Shown: in pieces, positions 50,674 through 61,032 of the stretch
Layout: each line of letters begins with the position of its first letter
Numbering within the stretch: position 1 is the stretch's first letter
Source: Actinoallomurus spadix
GTDB taxonomy: Bacteria > Actinomycetota > Actinomycetes > Streptosporangiales > Streptosporangiaceae
Assembly (NCBI RefSeq): GCF_024055725.1
Contig: NZ_JAMXMX010000003.1
Span: forward strand, 62,001-126,000
Length of the DNA stretch: 64,000 nucleotides
Direction: 5' to 3'
The notes under the pieces: generated by a model
The model's input: only the letters and a program-made list of their open reading frames with translations
Database searches by the model: none
Told to the model about the DNA's origin: nothing
Translations under genes and position numbers: made by a program

Positions 50674-51297
50674 ATGACATCGGCAACCTCCCGGGCCTAC
50701 GACCACGTCAAGCAGGCCATCCTCGACCGCGCCTACCCGGGCGGCGCGCTGCTCAGCGAGGGTGAGATCGCCTCGGCGGTCGGCGTCTCCCGCACTCCCG
50801 TACGCGAGGCGCTGCTCCGGCTCGAGGCCGAGGGCCTGGTCCGGCTCTATCCCAAGCGCGGCGCGCTCGTGCTGCCGGTCTCGTCCCAGGAGATCTCCGA
50901 CGTCTTCGAGGCGCGGGAGCTCGTGGAGACGTTCGCCGCGGACAAGGCGGCGCTCGGCCCGGAGCAGATCGACGAACTGGCCCGGTGGCTCGAGGCGATG
51001 CGCACCCACGCCGCCTCCGGGGACGCCCGGGAATTCACGCGCGCGGACCGTTGTTTCCACCGAACAATGGTCGCCGCGGCGGGCAACGAGATCATTCTGC
51101 AGCTCTACGACGCGCTGCGCGACCGTCAACTGCGCATGGCGCGGCTGACGGCCGATGATCCGGAACGCACCGCGACCGCGATTCAGGACCACGCCGAGAT
51201 CCTCGAGGCCGTGCGAACCGGCGACCGCGAGCGGGTCCGCGCCGCGGTCCACCGTCACCTGCGTGTCGCGGTGACGGTCCTGCGCGGGTACGCGTGA
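50674..51297 (+). CDS. GntR family regulator (FCD subfamily)
   Basis: A 207-residue regulator. The N-terminal winged helix-turn-helix (ILDRAYPGGALLSEGEIASAVGVSRTPVREALLRLEAEGLVRLYP, residues about 16-60) is the GntR signature. The C-terminal FCD domain has metal/ligand positions in ADRCFHRTMV, IQDHAEIL and VHRHLRVAV. Co-directional with the MFS gene 43 bases downstream, presumably its target. Confidence 0.92.
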   Translation: MTSATSRAYDHVKQAILDRAYPGGALLSEGEIASAVGVSRTPVREALLRLEAEGLVRLYPKRGALVLPVSSQEISDVFEARELVETFAADKAALGPEQIDELARWLEAMRTHAASGDAREFTRADRCFHRTMVAAAGNEIILQLYDALRDRQLRMARLTADDPERTATAIQDHAEILEAVRTGDRERVRAAVHRHLRVAVTVLRGYA

Positions 51298-51340
51298 CCG
51301 CCATACCGATCGAAGCACCACCCCCGAAAGGCTGCCCCCC

Positions 51341-52651
51341 TTGAAATCCGCGGTACTGACCGTTCCCGCCGAAGCGTCCGCACCGCGGCCCCCCTCTCAC
51401 CCGCTCGGCGGACGCCGCGCCTGGACCGTGTGGGGCGTCGCGGCGCTGGCGTACCTCATCGCCTTCTTCCACCGGACCAGCCTCGGCGTCGCCTCGCTCG
51501 CCGCGCAGCAGCGCTTCGGGGTCGGTGCGACCGCGCTGTCGATGTTCGTGATCCTGCAGCTCGGCGTGTACCTCGTGATGCAGATCCCGGGCGGGCTGAT
51601 GGCCGACCGGCTCGGACCACGCCGGATGATCGGCGCGGCCCTCGTCATCATGGCGCTCGGCGAGACGGTGTTCGCGTTCGCGACCACCATGCCGCTCGCC
51701 GTCACCGGCCGGGTGCTGGTCGGGCTGGGCGACGCGATGACGTTCCTCAACCTCATCCGCCTGATCGCCGCATGGTTCCCCCGCCGGCGGTTCGCGCTGC
51801 TCACCGCGATGACCGCGATGATCGGGTCGCTCGGTCAGGTCGTCGGCACGGTGCCGCTGTCCGCCGGCCTGCACGCGTACGGCTGGACGAGGACGTTCGT
51901 CGGCATCGCGGTGATCAGCGGCGCGATGGCGGTCGTCGTGTGGCTGTTCGTGCGCAACCACCCTGGCGCTCCCATGGAACGCTCCATCTCCGTCGCGGGC
52001 ACCTCCGCCGACGCGAAGAAGCGCTCCGCGCTCGACGACATCCGGGCGGTCTTCGCCGCGCGCGGCACCCGTACCGGCCTGTGGACGCACTTCACGCTGT
52101 CGTCGTTCACCGTGCTGGCCACCCTGTGGGGCTACCCGTACCTGGTCAAGGGGCTGGGCATGGCGCCCGGCCCGGCCCGGCTCATCCTCACGCTCGGCGC
52201 GGCGACACCCATGGTGGCGGCCCCGCTCCTCGGCTGGTTCGCCGGCCGCCGTCCCGACCTGCGCGGCCGGTTGATCATCTCGGCCGTCATCACCCTCGCG
52301 GTCGCCTGGCTCGTCGCGATCACCTGGCCGGGCGGTCACCTGCCCGCTCCGCTGGCCCTGCTCCTCGTCCTGATCAACGCGGTCGGCAGCGCGGCCTCCA
52401 TGCTCGCCTTCGACCTCGCACGGGACTCGAACCCGCCGGAGCGCGGCGGCGTCGTCTCCGGCATCGTCAACCTCGGCGGGTTCTCCTCCACCATCACCGG
52501 CCTGCTGACCGCCGGGGTCCTGCTCGACGCCACCGGCGGCGGCTACGGCCCCACCGCGTTCCAGGTGGCGTTCATCCCGATCACCGGCCTGGTCGTCATC
52601 GGCGCCGTGCGCGTGACGATGCTCCTGCGTCGGTCCCGGCCCGGCCGCTGA
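51341..52651 (+). CDS. MFS transporter
   Basis: A 436-residue, 12-helix MFS permease. Motif A-like GGLMADRLGPRRMIGAALV follows helix 2; YLIAFFHRTSLGVASLAAQQRFG and central loop DIRAVFAARGTRTGLW are visible. It resembles nitrate/sugar-phosphate-antiporter-like or ACS-type carriers; the substrate is unknown. TTG 51341 is used as start (GAAAGG upstream). With gntR it forms a two-gene unit inserted between tyrA and cmk. Confidence 0.85.
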   Translation: MKSAVLTVPAEASAPRPPSHPLGGRRAWTVWGVAALAYLIAFFHRTSLGVASLAAQQRFGVGATALSMFVILQLGVYLVMQIPGGLMADRLGPRRMIGAALVIMALGETVFAFATTMPLAVTGRVLVGLGDAMTFLNLIRLIAAWFPRRRFALLTAMTAMIGSLGQVVGTVPLSAGLHAYGWTRTFVGIAVISGAMAVVVWLFVRNHPGAPMERSISVAGTSADAKKRSALDDIRAVFAARGTRTGLWTHFTLSSFTVLATLWGYPYLVKGLGMAPGPARLILTLGAATPMVAAPLLGWFAGRRPDLRGRLIISAVITLAVAWLVAITWPGGHLPAPLALLLVLINAVGSAASMLAFDLARDSNPPERGGVVSGIVNLGGFSSTITGLLTAGVLLDATGGGYGPTAFQVAFIPITGLVVIGAVRVTMLLRRSRPGR

Positions 52652-52664
52652 GTCCCGTCTCAGC
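52647..52664. terminator. Short hairpin between convergent MFS and tyrA genes
   Basis: Arms GCTGAG (52647-52652) and CTCAGC (52659-52664) with a 6-base loop overlap the MFS stop and lie 14 bases from the tyrA stop. Confidence 0.45.
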
Positions 52665-52677
52665 CGCGTGGGCCCGC

Positions 52678-53760
52678 TCAGCGGGGAACGGACCAGCCCC
52701 GGGCCCGCAGCTCCTCGGCGAGCCGCTCGGCCGCGGCGGGGTCGACGCTCAGCTCGACCACACCGACCGGGCGGCCCGGGGAGTGCTCGATCGTGACGTC
52801 CTCGATGTTCACCCCGGCGACGCCCGCCGCCTGGAACAGCAGGGCCAGCTCGCCGGGCCGGTCGGGGATGACGACGGACACGACGGTGTACGCGCCCGGC
52901 CGCCCGCCGTGCTTGCCGGGCAGGCGGCGGCGGCCCGCCCCGCCACGCTCCAGGAGGTCGGTGACGCCCGGCCCGGCGTCCTCGCGCAGCGCGGCGGCCA
53001 CGGCCGTCAGGTCGGCGGCGACCTCCTCGATCACCTCCGCCACCGGCAGGGCGTTCGATCCGAGGATTCCGATCCACAGGTCCGGGTCACCGGCCGCGAT
53101 GCGGGTGACGTCGCGTACGCCCTGGCCGGCGAGGCCGAGCGCGACCTTCGGCGCGTCCCGCAGGCGCGCGGCCACCGCGGCCGCGACGACGTGCGGCGCG
53201 TGCGAGACCAGCGCGACGGCCTGGTCGTGCTCCTCGGCGTCCACCACCACGGTCTGCGCCCCGCACGCCCGCGCCAGCGCGGTGACGGTCTCGACGGCGG
53301 CCGCGTCGGTGTCGCCGGTCGGGCACAGCGCCCACGGCCGGCCGAGGAACAGATCGGCCCGCGCGGCGGCGGGCCCGGACCGCTCACTGCCGGCCAGCGG
53401 ATGCCCGGCGACGAAACAGCCCAGATCGCAGCCCAGCTCGGCGGCCTCGCGCAGCGGCCGGGTCTTGACGCTGGCCACGTCGGTGTAGACGCGGGCCAGG
53501 CCCCGTTTCTGCGCGTCCAGGAGGGTGGCCGCGACCGCCGCCGGCGGGACCGCCAGCACCGCCACGTCGGCCGGTCCGTCGTCGTCGCGCAGCGGCGTCC
53601 CAGCCCCCAGCTCGGCCGCCAGGCGCACGGACGCCTGGTCACGGTCGGCGAGTGACACCTCGACGCCCCGCTCCCGCAGCGCGAGGGCCACGGACGTCCC
53701 GATCAGTCCGGTGCCGATGACGACGATCCGCCGGATCTCCCCGATTGGTCTCACCTCCAC
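52678..53760 (-). CDS. tyrA: Prephenate dehydrogenase with ACT domain
   Basis: A 360-residue TyrA. The N-terminal Rossmann loop VIGTGLIGTSVALAL, the mid-region FVAGHPLAGSERSG (prephenate-binding HP-x-GSE) and LVSHAPHVVAAAVA are characteristic. The C-terminal ~75 residues (VVSVVIPDRPGELALLFQAAG) form an ACT regulatory domain for tyrosine feedback. It makes 4-hydroxyphenylpyruvate. It follows aroH in the direction of transcription. Confidence 0.95.
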   Translation of the reverse strand: MEVRPIGEIRRIVVIGTGLIGTSVALALRERGVEVSLADRDQASVRLAAELGAGTPLRDDDGPADVAVLAVPPAAVAATLLDAQKRGLARVYTDVASVKTRPLREAAELGCDLGCFVAGHPLAGSERSGPAAARADLFLGRPWALCPTGDTDAAAVETVTALARACGAQTVVVDAEEHDQAVALVSHAPHVVAAAVAARLRDAPKVALGLAGQGVRDVTRIAAGDPDLWIGILGSNALPVAEVIEEVAADLTAVAAALREDAGPGVTDLLERGGAGRRRLPGKHGGRPGAYTVVSVVIPDRPGELALLFQAAGVAGVNIEDVTIEHSPGRPVGVVELSVDPAAAERLAEELRARGWSVPR

Positions 53761-53871
53761 GCGAGTTACCAGCGTATCGATTCCACCGCCCGCGCGAGGC
53801 CCGGCGATCAGGGGCGGAAGGGCGTACGGCCGGGTCTTCCGCCCCCTCGGGAAGGCATACGGGAACCTGCG

Positions 53872-54240
53872 CTACTGGACGATGTCGAGCCGCAGGGCGA
53901 CGGCCCCGCGCAGGTAGACGTGCTGGATCTCCGAGCGCGGCCGGGCGGTCTCGGCCCAGGCCATCAGCCGGATCACCCGGGGCAGCGCGTGCGGCACGTC
54001 GATCTCGGTCGCGCACAGCAGCGGGACCTCGTTGAAGCCCATCTTGCGCGCGGCCAGCGCCGGGAACTCCGCGGTCAGGTCCGGGGTCGCGGTGAAGATG
54101 ACGCTGATCACGTCGTCGGTCGTGAGGGCGTTGCGGCTCATCACCTCCGCGACCAGCTCGCCCGTCGCCTCCAGGATCTGGTCCCGGTCGTCATCCTCGA
54201 TCTGCGTGGCACCGCGGACCGCTCGTACTGCTCGTCCCAT
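53872..54240 (-). CDS. aroH: Chorismate mutase, AroH type
   Basis: A 122-residue AroH-class (barrel-type) chorismate mutase. AVRGATQIEDDDRDQIL carries the N-terminal active-site Arg; ALAARKMGFNEVPLLCATEIDVPHALPRVIRLM holds the conserved core with the catalytic Glu and Arg; IQHVYLRGAVALR ends it. It feeds TyrA. Located upstream of tyrA with a 111-base gap. Confidence 0.95.
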   Translation of the reverse strand: MGRAVRAVRGATQIEDDDRDQILEATGELVAEVMSRNALTTDDVISVIFTATPDLTAEFPALAARKMGFNEVPLLCATEIDVPHALPRVIRLMAWAETARPRSEIQHVYLRGAVALRLDIVQ

Positions 54241-54277
54241 GAAACCTTCCTCGATATCCGCCCGCGTACGGTGCGCT

Positions 54278-55015
54278 CTACAGCTCGACGGCGGCGTACA
54301 GCTCGCCGATCTCCTTGGTGCTCAGCGCCCGGATGGTGCCGGACTGCAGCCGGCCGAGCTTGATCGGGCCGAACTCCGTACGGGCGAGCTGCTGGACCGG
54401 GTAGCCGACCTCCGCCAGCAACCGCCGGACGATGTGCTTGCGCCCCTCGTGCAGCGTCACCTCGACGAGGACGCGCCTGCCGACCTGGTCGAAGATCCGG
54501 AACGCGTCCGCCTTGGCGAACCCGTCCGCGAGCTCGACGCCCTTCTTCAGCCGGCGGCCCAGGTCCCGGTCGATCGGGCCGTGCACCTCGGCGAGGTAGG
54601 TCTTGCTGACGCCGTACCGCGGGTGCATCAGCCGGTTGGCCAGCTCCCCGTCGTTGGTCAGCAGGATCAGTCCCTCGGTGTCGGTGTCGAGCCGCCCCAC
54701 GTGGTAGAGCCGCTCGGGAACGTCCCCGACGTACGCGGCGAGGGTCTTACGGCCGCGCGGGTCCGACATCGTGCTGACGACGCCCCTGGGCTTGTTCAGG
54801 GCGTAGTAGCGCAGCTCGGTGCGGGTCGGGATCCGCTTGCCGTCGACGTGGATCACGGCGGTCTCGGGATCGACGCGGGCGCCGAACCACGTCACCTTCT
54901 CGCCGTCCACGGTCACACGGCCGGCGGCGATCAGGTCCTCACAGGCGCGCCGGCTCGCGATGCCCGCGTCGGCGAGCACCTTCTGCAGTCGTACGCCCTC
55001 ATTGGTCTGGTTCAC
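54278..55015 (-). CDS. rluB: 23S rRNA pseudouridine synthase (RluB/RsuA family)
   Basis: A 245-residue enzyme with an N-terminal S4 RNA-binding domain (VRLQKVLADAGIASRRACEDLI) and the catalytic domain with GRLDTDTEGLILLTNDG (catalytic Asp) and LHEGRKHIVRRLL. RluB-type by operon position after scpB. GTG start overlaps the scpB stop (GTGA). Confidence 0.93.
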   Translation of the reverse strand: MNQTNEGVRLQKVLADAGIASRRACEDLIAAGRVTVDGEKVTWFGARVDPETAVIHVDGKRIPTRTELRYYALNKPRGVVSTMSDPRGRKTLAAYVGDVPERLYHVGRLDTDTEGLILLTNDGELANRLMHPRYGVSKTYLAEVHGPIDRDLGRRLKKGVELADGFAKADAFRIFDQVGRRVLVEVTLHEGRKHIVRRLLAEVGYPVQQLARTEFGPIKLGRLQSGTIRALSTKEIGELYAAVEL

Positions 55016-55626
55016 TGCTGGAGTTCCTCTATGCCTTCCACGTCGTCAGGTAGATACGGGGCGAGATCGGGCAGCTCCTCCAGGCTGTTCAGTCCCAGCC
55101 GCTCGAGGAAGTAACCGGTCGTACGGTAGAGCACCGCCTGGTGCTCGTCGTGGCCCGCCTCCTCGATGAGGCCCCGCAGGGTCAGCGTGCGGATCACGCC
55201 GTCGCTGTTGACCCCGCGGATGGCCGAGACCCGTGCCCGGCTCACCGGCTGGCGGTACGCCACGACGGCGAGCGTCTCCAGGGCGGCCTGGGTCAGGCGA
55301 GCCTGCTGGCCGTCCCGGACGAACCGCTCGACGAGCGGCGCGCAGACGTCACGCGTGTAGAAGCGCCATCCACCGGCGATCTCTCTCAGGTCGAACCCGC
55401 GCCCCTGGGCGGTGTATTCCGCGGCGAGCCCGCGCAGCGCCGCGGCGACCTCATGCCGGGGCCGCTCGACGATCTGCGCGAGCGTGACCTCCGGCACCGG
55501 CTCGTCGACGACGAGCAGGATCGCCTCCAGCCCCGCCCGCAGCGACGGCTCCGGCCCCGGTCCGCCGGGGAGCTCGTCGTGGGAACCCGGGAGCGTCTCG
55601 GCCTCGTGGGGTGATGTGTCAGTCAT
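55012..55626 (-). CDS. scpB: Segregation and condensation protein B
   Basis: A 204-residue ScpB with two winged-helix domains: LRAGLEAILLVVDEPVPEVTLAQIV and LTQAALETLAVVAYRQPVSRARVSAIRGVNSDGVIRTL, the family hallmark. Partner of ScpA and SMC in chromosome condensation. ATG 55626 is chosen: it overlaps the scpA stop by 8 bases; the longer frame is non-conserved. Confidence 0.95.
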   Translation of the reverse strand: MTDTSPHEAETLPGSHDELPGGPGPEPSLRAGLEAILLVVDEPVPEVTLAQIVERPRHEVAAALRGLAAEYTAQGRGFDLREIAGGWRFYTRDVCAPLVERFVRDGQQARLTQAALETLAVVAYRQPVSRARVSAIRGVNSDGVIRTLTLRGLIEEAGHDEHQAVLYRTTGYFLERLGLNSLEELPDLAPYLPDDVEGIEELQQ

Positions 55627-56479
55627 CGTCGTCGGACTCCGTCGGTCGGCCGGTGTAGTCGTCGCCGACCTTGATGTCACCCTCGGCGGACCCGGTCCAG
55701 GTGACGTGCAGCTCACCGAGGGGCTCGTCCTGCTCGAAGGCGACGGCCTTCTCGCGGTAGAGCTCCAGGAGGGCCAGGAACCGGGCGACGACCTCGAAAG
55801 TGCCCGCGCAGTCGGCGGTCAGGACCTGAAAGGTCGCGTGCCCAAGCTTACGCAACCGCTCCACGACGATGCTCGCCTGCTCCCGCACACTGGCCTGCGG
55901 GGAGTACATGTGCTCGATCGACACGGTCGGCGGGCGCTTGGGCGCGAGGGTACGGGCGGCCAGGCTCGCGAACGCCTCCGGTCCGAGGCCGAGCAGCACC
56001 TCGGGCAGCAGGCCGGCGAACTTCGGCTCCATCGGCACCATCCGCGGGAACCGGCGCGACTCGGCGGCGATCCGCCCGGCGAACAGCGCCGCGATCTCCT
56101 TGTAGGCGCGGTACTGCAGAAGCCGGGCGAACAGCAGGTCGCGGGCTTCGAGGAGCGCCAGGTCCTCCTCGTCCTCGACCTCGCCCGACGGGATGAGCCG
56201 GGCGGCCTTGAGGTCCAGGAGGGTGGCGGCGACGAGCAGGAAGTGGCTGGCCTGGTCCAGGTCCCAGTCGCGGCCGTGGGACCGGATGTGGGCGATGAAC
56301 TCGTCGGTGACCTTGTGCAGCGACACCTCGGTGATGTCGAGCTTGTGCTTGGAGATCAGCCCGAGGAGCAGGTCGAACGGCCCCTCGAAGTTGTCCAGGT
56401 GGACCCGGAAGCCACCCTCCTGCTCCGCTGTCTCCTCTGCCGCCGGTTCGCCCACCTCGTCCACGGTAGTCGAGGTCAC
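55619..56479 (-). CDS. scpA: Segregation and condensation protein A
   Basis: A 286-residue kleisin. FRVHLDNFEGPFDLLLGLISKHKLDITEVSL is the SMC-neck-binding N-terminal helix region; FLLVAATLLDLKAARLIP and the C-terminal winged helix (TFQVLTADCAGTFEVVARFLALLELYRE) are intact. An acidic tail ends it. GTG 56479 with AGGGGAG upstream was preferred to the longer frame. Confidence 0.94.
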   Translation of the reverse strand: MTSTTVDEVGEPAAEETAEQEGGFRVHLDNFEGPFDLLLGLISKHKLDITEVSLHKVTDEFIAHIRSHGRDWDLDQASHFLLVAATLLDLKAARLIPSGEVEDEEDLALLEARDLLFARLLQYRAYKEIAALFAGRIAAESRRFPRMVPMEPKFAGLLPEVLLGLGPEAFASLAARTLAPKRPPTVSIEHMYSPQASVREQASIVVERLRKLGHATFQVLTADCAGTFEVVARFLALLELYREKAVAFEQDEPLGELHVTWTGSAEGDIKVGDDYTGRPTESDDDD

Positions 56480-56507
56480 GGACTCCCCTACGGCGCCGTC
56501 GCGGGGA

Positions 56508-57437
56508 TCACCCGGCGGGCTGCCACCTCTGCAGCACCTCCTTGGCCAGCTCCCGGTAGGCGTTCGCGCCCATGGACGACGGGTCGAACCGGGTGATGGG
56601 CTCACCGACGACCGTCGCATCCGGGAACCGGACCGTGCGGTTGATGACCGTGTGGAAGACCTTGTCCCCGAAAGCCTCGACGATCCGGCCGAGCACCTCG
56701 CGGGTGTGGAGGGTACGCGAGTCGTACATGGTGGCCAGGAACCCGTCGATGGTCAGCTCCGGGTTGAGCCGGGCCTTGACCTTCTCGATCGTCTCCATGA
56801 GCAGCGCGACGCCGCGCATGGCGAAGTACTCGCACTCCAGGGGCACGAGGACGCCCTGGCTGGCGGCGAGCGCGTTCACGGTCAGCAGGCCGAGCGACGG
56901 CTGACAGTCGATCATGATGTAGTCGTACTCGTCGGTGACCGGCTTGAGCAGCCCGCCGAGGATGTACTCCCGGCCGACCTCGTGGACCAGCTGGACCTCC
57001 GCGCCCGACAGGTCGATGTTGCTGGGCAGCAGGTCCATGCCCTCGACGCTGGTCGGCAGGATGACCTCGTCGGTCTCCACGCCCCGCTCCATGAGCAGAT
57101 TGTAGATCGTCAGGTCGAGCTGACGCGGGTCGCCCTTGCCGAGGCCGACCGACAGCGCCCCTTGCGGGTCGAAGTCGACGAGCAGCACCCGGCGGCCCTG
57201 CTCCGCGAGCGAGGCGCCGAGGTTGATCGTGGTCGTCGTCTTACCGACGCCGCCCTTCTGGTTACAGACCGAGACGATCCGGGCCGGCCCGTGCTCCTGC
57301 AACGGCGGCGGGTCCGGAAACGACGGAATGGGACGCTGCGTAGGGCCGAGTGGCGCCGCGTCACGCGGATCGGTCGCGATGGCGGTCGAGAGCGCCAACT
57401 CCGAACGTGCTCTCTCCTGCTCGCTGGGTTCAGTCAC
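56508..57437 (-). CDS. parA: ParA-family ATPase
   Basis: About 309 residues from GTG 57437 (a TTG at 57500 would give 330). Deviant Walker A CNQKGGVGKTTTTINLG, Walker B-like VLLVDFDPQGALSVGLG and IMIDCQPSLGLLTVNAL are typical of chromosome-partitioning ATPases. This copy, beside scpAB and xerD, is the accessory ParA of actinobacteria rather than the oriC-proximal ParA-ParB pair. The N-terminal ~50 residues are Pro-rich and disordered. The start is uncertain. Confidence 0.92.
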   Translation of the reverse strand: MTEPSEQERARSELALSTAIATDPRDAAPLGPTQRPIPSFPDPPPLQEHGPARIVSVCNQKGGVGKTTTTINLGASLAEQGRRVLLVDFDPQGALSVGLGKGDPRQLDLTIYNLLMERGVETDEVILPTSVEGMDLLPSNIDLSGAEVQLVHEVGREYILGGLLKPVTDEYDYIMIDCQPSLGLLTVNALAASQGVLVPLECEYFAMRGVALLMETIEKVKARLNPELTIDGFLATMYDSRTLHTREVLGRIVEAFGDKVFHTVINRTVRFPDATVVGEPITRFDPSSMGANAYRELAKEVLQRWQPAG

Positions 57438-57584
57438 CAGCTCCTCGAACCTCCCCGGCGGCTGTGGTTTGCCGTAGATGGGGACTCTAGGGCCTGTCAA
57501 TCAGGACGGGCAAGGCGGCGCACCGCGAACACCACCGTCTCACGGACCTGCGGGACGCCGTCGGACGGCGCCGGCTCGGCCCGC

Positions 57585-58496
57585 TCACGCCAGCGCGCGC
57601 GGATGCGCCGATGCGTAGACCTCGCGGAGCCGGTCGACGGTGACCAGGGTGTACACCTGGGTCGTCGTCACCGACGCGTGGCCCAGCAACTCCTGTACCA
57701 CCCTAACGTCGGCGCCGCCGTCGAGCAGGTGGGTCGCGAAAGAATGCCGCAGTGTGTGCGGGGAGACGTCCTTCAGCCCGGCGCGCGCCGCCGCCGACCG
57801 CAGCGTCGACCAGGCGCTCTGGCGCGACAGCCGCCCGCCGCGGGCGTTCAGGAACAGGGCCGGGCCGCCCTGCCCCCGGCCGCCCAGCGCCGGCCGGGCC
57901 CGTACGAGGTAGGCCTCAAGGGCCTCCCGCGCGTACCGGCCGACCGGGACGACGCGGTCCTTGCCGCCCTTGCCGCGCAGCAGGACCACGGCGTCGTCCA
58001 GGTCGACGTCGTCGACGGCCAGGCCGACGGCCTCGGAGATGCGGGCGCCGGTCCCGTACAGCAGCTCGAGCAGGGCGCGGTCGCGCATCCCCCGCGCCGT
58101 GTCCGGCGGCCCGGCGGCGGCGAGCAGCCGCTCGACCTCCTCGATGCCGATCGCCTTGGGCAGCCGGCGCGGCGGCGCGGGCGGTTTGACGTCCCGCGCC
58201 GGGTCGGCCGCCGCCATGCCCTCCCGCACCGCGAACCGGTGCAGGCCGCGCACCGCGACGACCGCGCGGGCCGCGGAGCCGGCCGCGAGCGGCGGATGCG
58301 CCTCGTCGCCCTCCCGCAACCCCGCCAGGAAGGACACGACGTCGTCCTCGCCGACCTGGCCGATCGCCGTACGGCCGCGCGCGGTCAGCGCGTCGACGTA
58401 GCGGCGCAGGTCACGCCGGTAGGAGCTCAACGTGTTGGCGGCCAGGCCGCGCTCGACCGCGAGATGGTCGAGGTAGGCCCGGACCTGCGCCTGCAA
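57585..58496 (-). CDS. xerD: Site-specific tyrosine recombinase XerD
   Basis: A 303-residue tyrosine recombinase. The N-terminal SAM-like core-binding domain ([28 protein letters not shown]) precedes the catalytic domain: Arg in [10 protein letters not shown], Lys in [22 protein letters not shown] (H-x-x-R), [14 protein letters not shown] (GH) and the nucleophilic Tyr. Resolves chromosome dimers at dif with XerC. The TTG at 58496 is the only usable start after an in-frame stop, preceded by GAGGT. Confidence 0.94.
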   Translation of the reverse strand: MQAQVRAYLDHLAVERGLAANTLSSYRRDLRRYVDALTARGRTAIGQVGEDDVVSFLAGLREGDEAHPPLAAGSAARAVVAVRGLHRFAVREGMAAADPARDVKPPAPPRRLPKAIGIEEVERLLAAAGPPDTARGMRDRALLELLYGTGARISEAVGLAVDDVDLDDAVVLLRGKGGKDRVVPVGRYAREALEAYLVRARPALGGRGQGGPALFLNARGGRLSRQSAWSTLRSAAARAGLKDVSPHTLRHSFATHLLDGGADVRVVQELLGHASVTTTQVYTLVTVDRLREVYASAHPRALA

Positions 58497-58570
58497 CGAT
58501 CGTCCGACCTCTTCACCGGCGGCGGATATCAGCGCGGCACCTCATCTGGACGAGTCGTGGCGGACGCGGG

Positions 58571-61032
<2,462 letters not shown>

